Part shown: in pieces, positions 6,606 to 13,108 of the stretch | Position numbering within the stretch: position 1 is the stretch's first letter | Layout of the letters: every line of letters starts with the position of its first letter | Assembly (NCBI GenBank): GCA_964578975.1 | Contig: CAZOFA010000070.1 | Coordinates: forward strand, 1 to 13,108 | Source: CAYRUP01 sp964578975 | GTDB lineage: Bacteria > Pseudomonadota > Gammaproteobacteria > DSM-16500 | Reading direction: 5' to 3' | Length of the DNA stretch: 13,108 nt | The notes under the pieces: generated by a model | Told to the model about the DNA's origin: nothing | The model's database searches: none | What the model saw: the letters and a program-made list of their open reading frames with translations, nothing else | Translations under genes and position numbers: made by a program

Positions 6606-6643
6606 GTGAAAGTCGATGCCAATGAGATTTGGGACGACACATA

Positions 6644-7378
6644 TTAATTAATTTTTTTAACTGTTTCTTCAATCCAATTTTTAGCTTCTGTCATCAATTC
6701 TTCCGCTTTTTTTCCCTGAGATTCAATCGGTTTACCAATGACAAGACGAATCGTCCCCGGATGTTTCACAATACTGCGCTTTCCCCAAAAACGCCCTGCG
6801 TTATGCGCAACCGGAATAATCGGATAGCCAGTGGCAATAGCTAAACGTGCGCCACCGGGACGATAGTTGCCGATTTTCCCATACGGTATACGTGTTCCTT
6901 CAGGGAACATAATAATCGGACGTCCTGCATCTAAACATTTTTTTCCTTGGCGAATGATTTGATCCATGGCATTGCCTTTATTACCACGATTAATGGCGAT
7001 CGGTTCAATCAGTGCTAACCCCCAACCAAAAAAAGGCACCCATAATAATTCGCGCTTCAAAATAATGGCGGAATTCCAAAAAATTCGCGGCAAGATAAAA
7101 GTTTCCCACGTGGATTGATGTTTGCTGATCACAATTCCGACGCGATCTTTAGGAATATTTTCCAGTCCCTCGATTTGATAATCAATACGACAAAGAATTT
7201 TCAACAACCAAACCATCGCACCCGTAAACGCGGCAATGATGGCGTAGCGATAACGAAATGGAAGTGGAAAAGCTAAAATACAAAAAAAACTATAAACAAA
7301 AACAGTTAAACTCATGAGAATAGAAAAAAGGAGTGAGCGGGCATAGATAATCACAGTGGATAAAAACGATTGTTTCAT
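6644..7378 (-). CDS. plsC: 1-acyl-sn-glycerol-3-phosphate acyltransferase (PlsC-like)
   Basis: Inner-membrane lysophospholipid acyltransferase, 244 residues, expected to add the second acyl chain to lysophosphatidic acid in phospholipid synthesis. The N-terminus has two hydrophobic stretches (about 9-38 and 44-63). Motif I is SKHQSTWE (85-92), with His87 and Glu92 where the canonical HX4D box has Asp. Motif II is PIAINRGN (126-133), motif III FPEGTR (158-163) and motif IV is near GYPIIPV (184-190). The HQSTWE variant is common in a proteobacterial subgroup of this family. The start overlaps the gmhB stop as ATGA and has AAGGT about 7 bp upstream. It is the last gene of the glyQ-glyS-gmhB-plsC operon. 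Acyl-acceptor specificity cannot be settled from sequence, because paralogs are common. Confidence 0.9.
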   Translation of the reverse strand: MKQSFLSTVIIYARSLLFSILMSLTVFVYSFFCILAFPLPFRYRYAIIAAFTGAMVWLLKILCRIDYQIEGLENIPKDRVGIVISKHQSTWETFILPRIFWNSAIILKRELLWVPFFGWGLALIEPIAINRGNKGNAMDQIIRQGKKCLDAGRPIIMFPEGTRIPYGKIGNYRPGGARLAIATGYPIIPVAHNAGRFWGKRSIVKHPGTIRLVIGKPIESQGKKAEELMTEAKNWIEETVKKIN

Positions 7379-7929
7379 AGTATTACCTTATCTGTCGAAA
7401 TCACATAACGAACCGCGTCCTGCAAATTTAAAAATGCGGGCGTGTCAGCATGCGCTGCGTTATTTTTCAAATCTGTTTCTGAAAGCGTGGTTAATATCAG
7501 CAGCGGTTTACAACCGGCTGATTTTGCAGCTTCAATATCAGTCCATTTATCTCCAATAAAAAAAACATCGGCAAGATTCATTTGATATTTTTTTTGGATT
7601 TGATGTAATAATCCAGGCTGTGGTTTTCGACATGAACAATGATCGCGTGCCAGATGAGGACAATAAAACACTTCATCCACATAGCCGCCGACAAGTTTAA
7701 GTTCATGCGCCATTTTTTCATGAATTTTATTCAACATGGGAACATCATAAAAACCACGTCCAATACCCGATTGATTGCTCGCAACGACAACGCGATAACC
7801 CGCGCGATTTAATTCTGCAATTGCTTCAAGACTACCTGGAATGGCACGCCATTCGTCGGGATTTTTTATGTAATCGTTTGAGTCATAATTGATGACGCCA
7901 TCACGATCTAAAATAATTAATTTTTTCAT
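7375..7929 (-). CDS. gmhB: D-glycero-beta-D-manno-heptose-1,7-bisphosphate 7-phosphatase
   Basis: Cytoplasmic HAD-superfamily phosphatase of ADP-heptose synthesis for the LPS inner core; it removes the 7-phosphate of heptose bisphosphate. The 184 residues match family length. HAD motif I is LDRDGVIN, with nucleophile Asp8 and acid/base Asp10; motif II is SNQS (51-54), followed by GIGRG. The structural zinc site is Cys90, His92, Cys98 and Cys100 (CPHLARDHCSC), with a shorter loop between the pairs than in E. coli. Lys102 lies in CRKPQPG, and motif IV is GDKWTD with Asp127 and Asp131. The zinc loop marks GmhB-type proteins, although histidinol-phosphatase relatives share the fold. It overlaps both glyS and plsC by 4 bp. 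Confidence 0.93.
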   Translation of the reverse strand: MKKLIILDRDGVINYDSNDYIKNPDEWRAIPGSLEAIAELNRAGYRVVVASNQSGIGRGFYDVPMLNKIHEKMAHELKLVGGYVDEVFYCPHLARDHCSCRKPQPGLLHQIQKKYQMNLADVFFIGDKWTDIEAAKSAGCKPLLILTTLSETDLKNNAAHADTPAFLNLQDAVRYVISTDKVIL

Positions 7930-9992
7930 TGTAATAATGCAATATCTGCCACATGTAAAAATAATTCACGTAATTCTTTTAACATCAATAAACGATTTTC
8001 TCGAAGCATTTTATCGTCCGACATCACCATCACTTGATCAAAAAAATTATCCACCGGTTCACGTAAGCTCGCGAGTTGCGTTAAACTTTCCGTATAATTG
8101 CCACGCTCAGAGTAAGAAATAACGGCGTGCCGTTTCTCCGCTAATTTGGCAACGAGAGCGCGCTCAGCATCGTTTTCAAATAATTTTTCATCAATTTTTT
8201 TCGCGCTAATCATGTTATCGGATTTGGTTAAAATATTACTCACGCGTTTATTGGCCACACTTAATGATTTTGCCTCAGGCAGTTTTTTAAAATGCTGCAC
8301 GGCTTGAATGCGTAAATGCATGTCATACGGTTTCGAAATTTTTAATGCTGACACGGACGCAAACACATCGGCTAAAATACCTTGCTCTTGATACCATGGT
8401 TTTAAACGATCAAGAAAAAACGTGAAGACATCGGCTGCAACCGTTTGATGAGTAAATTTTTCAGCATAAGTTTTTACGGAAAATTCAATTAATTCACGTA
8501 AATCTAAATCCAATTTTTTCTCGATGATAATGCGTAAAATCCCCAATGCGGCACGACGTAAGGCAAAGGGATCTTTGTCACCCGTGGGCGCTTGTTGAAT
8601 ACCAAAAATGCCGACCAATGTATCCATGCGATCTGCAATTGCCAGAATGCATCCGAGTAATGTTGCGGGTATTGCATCACCGGAAAAGCGCGGTAAATAT
8701 TGTTCTTGCAACGCACGCGCAACGGCTTCATCTTCGCCATCATGCAACGCATAATAATATCCCATCACACCTTGCAGTTCAGGAAATTCGCCCACCATCG
8801 ATGTGGTCAAATCTGTTTTTGCCAACAGTGCGGCACGCTCCGCCTGTTTGATATTCAGCTGAATTTTTTCCGCCATAAAAACAGTGAGCAGTGCTATGCG
8901 TTTCGTTTTGTCGAACAAGGTGCCTAATTTGGCTTGAAAAATAATTTGTTTTAACTGGTCGACGCGTGTGGATAAATTTTCTTTTTGGTCGATTGCAAAA
9001 AAGAAAGCAGCATCGGACAAGCGAGCAGACAATACACGTTCATTTCCTGCAATTAAGCGTGGCATGTCACGGCTTTCAATGTTGGCAATCGCAACAAAAT
9101 GCGCAAGCAATTTGTTTTCGCTATTCACGATCGGGAAGTAGCGTTGATGATCTTGCATCGCAGCAATCAATGCTTCAGCCGGCACGGATAAAAAACGTTG
9201 TGCAAAACTACCCATGATCGCCACCGGCCATTCCACTAACCCAGTGACTTCCTCCAGCAAATTTTCATCGATGACGACGTGTGCCCGATGTTGTTCTGAG
9301 GCAATGCGCGTTGCTTCCGTGCGAATTAATTCTTTACGTTGATCAAAATCCACGATGACATGTTTTCGTTTTAATGTATTCACATAATGCGCTGGACTTT
9401 TTATTGCAACCCAATCAGGGTGATAAAATCGATGACCACGTGTCATGCGCCCAGTGCGGCAGCCGAGAATTTCTGCATCAATCACTGCATCGCCGTATAA
9501 CAAAATCACGGAATGCACGGGACGAATAAATTCGACTAACCCATTTCCCCAACGCATGGGTTTTGCAATCGGGAGTGCCGTCAGTGTTTGTTGCAACAGT
9601 GACGGTAAAATCGCTTGAACAGTTTGTCCGCGTACTTTTTGTTGATAACCCACCCACGCACCTTGATCAGTTTTCAAGGTGATGAGTTGATCGGGTGTGA
9701 TGCCAAGTGAGCGTGCGAAACCGATGCAAGCAGGCGTGGGTGCACCATTTTTAAATGCAGCTTCAATGGCCGGACCTCTGCGCTCCATCATCGTATCCGG
9801 TTGTTCGGCAGATAATTTTTTTATCCAAAGCGCAAGTCTGCGCGGTGTCGCAAAAAATTGTGCTTTTGCGTACGACAATTCCATTTTATCTAAGCGAGTG
9901 GTGAATTCATTAAAAAAACGTTGCGCGAACGCATGCAATGTTTTTGGCGGCAGTTCTTCTGTTAGAATTTCAATTAATAAATCATGTTGCAT
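7926..9992 (-). CDS. glyS: Glycyl-tRNA synthetase beta subunit
   Basis: Beta subunit of the bacterial alpha2beta2 glycyl-tRNA synthetase, 688 residues (E. coli 689). It recognises tRNA-Gly and is required for aminoacylation with the alpha subunit. The N-terminus LLIEILTEELPPKTL is characteristic. Further conserved blocks are FATPRRLAL, AMRWGNG-like PMRWGNGLVEFIRPVHS, MQDHQRYFPI, and the HD-like segment LAIADRMDTLVGIFGIQQAPTG followed by DPFALRRAALGILRI. The C-terminal anticodon-binding helical region ends in ENRLLMLKELRELFLHVADIA. The start ATG lies inside the glyQ 3' end (11-bp overlap) and has AGGA about 8 bp upstream. The stop overlaps the gmhB start. Confidence 0.98.
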   Translation of the reverse strand: MQHDLLIEILTEELPPKTLHAFAQRFFNEFTTRLDKMELSYAKAQFFATPRRLALWIKKLSAEQPDTMMERRGPAIEAAFKNGAPTPACIGFARSLGITPDQLITLKTDQGAWVGYQQKVRGQTVQAILPSLLQQTLTALPIAKPMRWGNGLVEFIRPVHSVILLYGDAVIDAEILGCRTGRMTRGHRFYHPDWVAIKSPAHYVNTLKRKHVIVDFDQRKELIRTEATRIASEQHRAHVVIDENLLEEVTGLVEWPVAIMGSFAQRFLSVPAEALIAAMQDHQRYFPIVNSENKLLAHFVAIANIESRDMPRLIAGNERVLSARLSDAAFFFAIDQKENLSTRVDQLKQIIFQAKLGTLFDKTKRIALLTVFMAEKIQLNIKQAERAALLAKTDLTTSMVGEFPELQGVMGYYYALHDGEDEAVARALQEQYLPRFSGDAIPATLLGCILAIADRMDTLVGIFGIQQAPTGDKDPFALRRAALGILRIIIEKKLDLDLRELIEFSVKTYAEKFTHQTVAADVFTFFLDRLKPWYQEQGILADVFASVSALKISKPYDMHLRIQAVQHFKKLPEAKSLSVANKRVSNILTKSDNMISAKKIDEKLFENDAERALVAKLAEKRHAVISYSERGNYTESLTQLASLREPVDNFFDQVMVMSDDKMLRENRLLMLKELRELFLHVADIALLQ

Positions 9993-10905
9993 TGTTCTTA
10001 TCCTGCAATAAAGGAAACCCTAATGTTTCACGCGCGCTCAAATAACTTTCGGCCACCATTTTGGTTAAACGGCGAATTTTTAAAATGTAATGTTGTCGCT
10101 CGGTCACAGAAATGGCGCGTCGCGCATCTAAAAGATTAAACGTGTGTGAGGCTTTCAATGCCATTTCATAAGCGGGCAACGGTAAATTTGCCTCAATCAA
10201 ACGTGCGCTTTCTGATTCGAACAAATGAAATTGTTTGAAAAGAATTTCAATGTTGGCGACATCAAAATTATATTTTGACATTTCAACTTCGTTTTGATGA
10301 AACACATCGCCATAAGTCACCACATTTCCGTTGGCGGTTTTACACCAGACGAGATCATAAATATTATCGATGCCTTGTAGCGGCATGGCTAAACGTTCAA
10401 GACCATACGTAATTTCACCAGTGACGGGTTTACATTCCAATCCACCCACTTGTTGAAAATACGTAAATTGCGTGATTTCCATGCCATTTAACCACACTTC
10501 CCAGCCGAGTCCCCACGCACCGAGCGTCGGTGATTCCCAGTTGTCTTCCACAAAACGAATGTCATCGACAAGCGGATCAATGCCGAGCGCGCGTAAAGAA
10601 TCGAGATAAATTTCTTGGATGTCGATGGGCGACGGTTTTAACATCACTTGGAATTGATAATAGTGTTGCACGCGATTCGGATTTTCGCCAAAGCGACCAT
10701 CGGTGGGCCGACGACTTGGTTGGACAAATGCGGCACGCCAGGGCTCAGGACCAATCGCGCGTAAAAATGTGGTGGGATGAAATGTGCCTGCCCCCATTTC
10801 CATGTCAAAGGGTTGCACAATCACACAGCCTTGTTCGGCCCAAAATTGTTGTAAGGTTGCAATCATTCCTTGCAACGTTTGGATGTCATGGGTATTTTTT
10901 TTCAT
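9982..10905 (-). CDS. glyQ: Glycyl-tRNA synthetase alpha subunit
   Basis: Catalytic alpha subunit of heterotetrameric glycyl-tRNA synthetase; it activates glycine and holds the class II active site. Highly conserved blocks: AEQGCVIVQPFDMEMGAGTFHP, GPEPWRAAFVQPSRRPTDGR, NPNRVQHYYQFQV, DIRFVEDNWESPTLGAWGLG, TQFTYFQQVGGLECKPVTGE, YGDVFHQNEVEMS, LLDARRAISVTERQ. I place the start at ATG 10905 (307 residues, family about 300). It has AGG five bases upstream and leaves a leader of roughly 18 nt from the predicted promoter. The upstream in-frame ATG at 10917 would add four residues but has no ribosome binding site and would be almost leaderless. It is the first gene of the minus-strand operon. Confidence 0.97.
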   Translation of the reverse strand: MKKNTHDIQTLQGMIATLQQFWAEQGCVIVQPFDMEMGAGTFHPTTFLRAIGPEPWRAAFVQPSRRPTDGRFGENPNRVQHYYQFQVMLKPSPIDIQEIYLDSLRALGIDPLVDDIRFVEDNWESPTLGAWGLGWEVWLNGMEITQFTYFQQVGGLECKPVTGEITYGLERLAMPLQGIDNIYDLVWCKTANGNVVTYGDVFHQNEVEMSKYNFDVANIEILFKQFHLFESESARLIEANLPLPAYEMALKASHTFNLLDARRAISVTERQHYILKIRRLTKMVAESYLSARETLGFPLLQDKNNAT

Positions 10906-10929
10906 AGTCACCTGCATATGAGAACGACG

Positions 10930-10938
10930 ATTATAGCA
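10930..10938 (-). promoter_or_regulatory. Extended -10 promoter of the glyQ-glyS-gmhB-plsC operon
   Basis: Read on the minus strand, TGCTATAAT is a perfect extended -10 element ending 12 bp before ATG 10917 and 24 bp before ATG 10905. No good -35 is seen at the usual distance, as is common for extended -10 promoters. Predicted start of transcription is near 10923. No T-box or riboswitch-like leader fits in this short distance. Confidence 0.6.
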
Positions 10939-10941
10939 TTC

Positions 10942-10972
10942 TTGAGATAGCGCGCCATGCCCTAAGTATGTT
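10942..10972 (+). promoter_or_regulatory. Possible prlC promoter
   Basis: TTGAGA (10942-10947) and TATGTT (10967-10972) could form a -35/-10 pair, but with a long 19-bp spacer and a 4/6 match at -10. It lies in the 99-bp divergent gap between glyQ and prlC. This is only a candidate. The prlC ribosome binding site is probably AGG at 10994-10996, 8 bp from the ATG. Confidence 0.25.
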
Positions 10973-11004
10973 AATCTTTAACAAACAAAAAATAGGCAAT
11001 ATCG

Positions 11005-13041
11005 ATGAAAAACTCTATTTTAAATCAAGGCCAACTGCCCGATTTTAGTGTGATTTCGTATGATCAAATTAAAGAAGCACTAGAACAAATCCTTATGCAA
11101 AATCGTACGCAATTAAATGAGATCGTGAATAATACGCACACGAATTGGGATTCGGTGATGCGCCCATTAGAAGAAATGGATAATCGCCTTAACAAAATGT
11201 GGTCGCCCGTTTCTCATTTACATGCCGTGATGGAATCAGATGAGTTGCGTGAAGCGTATAATGCGTGTTTACCACTGTTGACAGACTATCAAACCGATTT
11301 ATTACAAAATGAAAAATTGTTTCAAGCGATTAAAACACTGAGCGATCAACCGGATCATCAAAAATTTTCTGACGTGCAAAAAAAAGCAATCAAAAATGAT
11401 TTGCGTGATTTTCGTTTGGCGGGTGTGAGCTTGTCGCCGGATGCGAAAGCACGTTTCACCGAGTTGCAAAAAAAACTCATTCAACTGTCGACGCAATTTG
11501 GCGAAAATGTTTTAGATGCAACACATGCGTGGTCGATGCATGTGACCGATCGCGACACGTTGCAAGGATTGCCTGAACAAACATTAAAAATGGCAGAGCA
11601 CACGGCTGCACAACAAAATAAAACCGGTTGGGTTTTTACCCTAGATTATCCGTGTTATTCCACCGTGATGAAATATCTGCACAATCGTGAATTGCGTCGC
11701 TTGATGTATGAAGCGTATGTCACACGTGCATCTGATCAAGGTCCTGATGCAAAGCGTTTCGATAACACGACTATCATGGAAGAAATATTAAAAATTCGTT
11801 ATGAATTATCGAATTTATTAGGATTTGCCAATTTTGTCGAATATTCACTCGTCACGAAAATGGCAAAAAATCCCGAACAAGTCCTCACTTTTTTGCAGGA
11901 TTTGGTGGAAAAATCAAAACCATTTGCCTTGCGTGAAATGGACGAATTGAACGAATTCGCAAATTCATCTGATGGGATTGCGCAAATTGAAGCATGGGAT
12001 CTTCCCTACTACAGCGAAAAATTACGTTTAGCAAAATATGCAATTTCACAAGAAGAATTACGCGCGTACTTTCCGGTGAACAACGTGTTAAATGGGATGT
12101 TTACCGTGATGGGTCGTTTATTTGGTATCAACATTAAAGAACGCACAGGTGTCGACACGTGGCAACCGCAAGTTAAATTTTTTGAAATCTATGATGCAAA
12201 AAATCAGTTGCGCGGATATTTTTATACGGATCTGTTTGCACGTCCGCACAAGCGTGATGGGGCGTGGATGGATGAATGCCGTGTGCGTCAGCGTCTGAGT
12301 GATCATACATTACAATATCCGGTTGCATTTCTAACCTGCAACTTTACGCCACCGTTGAATAACAAACCGTCTTTGTTAACCCATGAAGATGTGCAAACAC
12401 TGTTTCATGAATTTGGCCACTGCTTACATCATTTGTTGACGCAAGTGGAATTTTCTTCCCTCTCGGGTATCAATGGTGTGCCGTGGGATGCCGTTGAATT
12501 TCCCAGTCAATTCTTCGAGCATTGGTGTTGGGATTTTGCCACACTGCAACTGATTTCAGCGCATGAAAAAACGGGCGAACCGTTGCCTATGCAACTGTAT
12601 GAGAAAATGCTCGCAGCGAAAAATTTTCAAGCGGGCATGCATATGTTGCGACAGTTAGAATTTGCTTTATTTGATTTTCGTCTTCATTTAGAATTTGATC
12701 CCACGAAAGGTCCGCAAGTTCAAAAAATTTTAGATGATGTGCGCAGCAAAGTGGCTGTTGTGCCAATTCCCGCATTCAACCGATTTCAGCATAGTTTTTC
12801 GCATATTTTTGCCGGAGGCTATGCAGCAGGCTATTATAGCTATAAATGGGCCGAAGTATTATCGAGCGATGCTTTTGCACGTTTTGAAGAGCAAGGAATT
12901 TTTGATCAAGCGTCAGGTCAGGCATTTCTCAATAATATTTTAGAACAAGGCGGTGTGTACGAGCCGATGGATTTGTTTGTCGCATTTCGCGGACGTGAAC
13001 CGACGATTCAGGCTTTGTTGAGGCATAGTGGGTTGGTTTAG
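11005..13041 (+). CDS. prlC: Oligopeptidase A (M3 zinc metallopeptidase)
   Basis: Cytoplasmic thimet-oligopeptidase-family enzyme, 678 residues (E. coli OpdA/PrlC 680), that cleaves short peptides, including fragments of signal peptides and of proteolysis products. The zinc motif is HEFGH, with His468, catalytic Glu469 and His472, inside TLFHEFGHCLHHLLTQ. The third ligand is probably Glu498 in WDAVEFPSQFFEHW. The substrate-binding tail FAGGYAAGYYSYKWAEVLSSDAF (about 604-626) holds the conserved Gly- and Tyr-rich loop. The N-terminal half is helical, as in the family, and no signal peptide or membrane segment is present. It is transcribed away from glyQ and seems monocistronic within the window. 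The stop is TAG. Confidence 0.97.
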   Translation: MKNSILNQGQLPDFSVISYDQIKEALEQILMQNRTQLNEIVNNTHTNWDSVMRPLEEMDNRLNKMWSPVSHLHAVMESDELREAYNACLPLLTDYQTDLLQNEKLFQAIKTLSDQPDHQKFSDVQKKAIKNDLRDFRLAGVSLSPDAKARFTELQKKLIQLSTQFGENVLDATHAWSMHVTDRDTLQGLPEQTLKMAEHTAAQQNKTGWVFTLDYPCYSTVMKYLHNRELRRLMYEAYVTRASDQGPDAKRFDNTTIMEEILKIRYELSNLLGFANFVEYSLVTKMAKNPEQVLTFLQDLVEKSKPFALREMDELNEFANSSDGIAQIEAWDLPYYSEKLRLAKYAISQEELRAYFPVNNVLNGMFTVMGRLFGINIKERTGVDTWQPQVKFFEIYDAKNQLRGYFYTDLFARPHKRDGAWMDECRVRQRLSDHTLQYPVAFLTCNFTPPLNNKPSLLTHEDVQTLFHEFGHCLHHLLTQVEFSSLSGINGVPWDAVEFPSQFFEHWCWDFATLQLISAHEKTGEPLPMQLYEKMLAAKNFQAGMHMLRQLEFALFDFRLHLEFDPTKGPQVQKILDDVRSKVAVVPIPAFNRFQHSFSHIFAGGYAAGYYSYKWAEVLSSDAFARFEEQGIFDQASGQAFLNNILEQGGVYEPMDLFVAFRGREPTIQALLRHSGLV

Positions 13042-13046
13042 TTCTT

Positions 13047-13077
13047 CCCTTCGAGACGCGCTTCGCGCTCCTCAGGG
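13047..13077. repeat. REP-like imperfect palindrome after prlC
   Basis: An imperfect palindrome: CCCT (13047-13050) pairs with AGGG (13074-13077), GAG (13053-13055) with CTC (13071-13073), and GCGC (13058-13061) with GCGC (13065-13068) around a TTC loop. The pattern CCCTTCGAGACGCGCTTCG followed by CGCTCCTCAGGG resembles dispersed intergenic palindromes seen in many bacterial genomes. It starts 6 bp after the prlC stop and may end its transcript. The element may continue past the window edge. Confidence 0.6.
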
Positions 13078-13108
13078 CGATCGGTCATTTAGAACCACAG
13101 AACCACCG

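Noticed and set aside
6444..6643. A decayed continuation of the micro-ORF or an insertion sequence remnant
   Set aside because: I see no continuing protein-like frame, terminal inverted repeats of a transposon or target-site duplication; only the three palindromes are supported.
7926..9992. Several plus-strand open frames of 75-104 codons inside glyS (for example 8546-8851 and 9697-10011)
   Set aside because: They lie antisense to a highly conserved full-length gene, resemble no family, and lack ribosome binding sites and promoters.
1..13108. CRISPR array, defence island, toxin-antitoxin, phage or biosynthetic cluster
   Set aside because: There are no regularly spaced repeats and no genes of such systems; apart from the DUF3298 protein and the micro-ORF, every gene belongs to a known housekeeping family.

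Overview
The window is a compact, AT-leaning stretch of a gammaproteobacterial chromosome. The SUF genes, GlyQ/GlyS, GmhB and PrlC all look proteobacterial. A SUF operon carrying a SufU-type scaffold, SufT and a monothiol glutaredoxin suggests a Legionella/Coxiella-like lineage (Legionellales) rather than an enteric bacterium. The taxonomic placement is inference. I see no tRNA, rRNA, CRISPR array, insertion sequence or phage gene.

Region 1 (1-5423, plus strand) is an iron-sulfur cluster assembly operon: sufB (5' end cut by the window edge), sufC, sufD, sufS, sufU, a sufA-like A-type carrier, sufT and grxD. The genes overlap or lie within about 12 bp of each other, so they are probably co-transcribed from a promoter left of the window. 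SufS takes sulfur from cysteine and SufU accepts it. The SufBCD complex builds the cluster using SufC ATPase activity. SufA, SufT and GrxD are likely trafficking or maturation factors. Two points stand out: SufS carries the histidine diagnostic of SufU-dependent enzymes, and SufD lacks the usual N-terminal helical region.

Region 2 (5448-6643) holds a secreted DUF3298/RsiV-like protein. After it come a well-formed extended -10 promoter driving a 29-codon ORF that is almost entirely a signal peptide, and then a cluster of three perfect inverted repeats. One of these belongs to the widespread ATTCCC...GGGAAT palindromic repeat type.

Region 3 (6644-10938, minus strand) is a four-gene operon, glyQ-glyS-gmhB-plsC, with every junction overlapping. 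It joins glycyl-tRNA charging to inner-core LPS heptose synthesis and phospholipid acylation, an order also known from Pseudomonas. An extended -10 promoter lies just upstream of glyQ.

Region 4 (10939-13108) has the divergent gene prlC (oligopeptidase A), followed at the right edge by another REP-like imperfect palindrome. Overall this is mainly housekeeping sequence. I found no convincing new multigene system. The most unusual items are the short SufD, the signal-peptide-only micro-ORF and the secreted RsiV-like protein.
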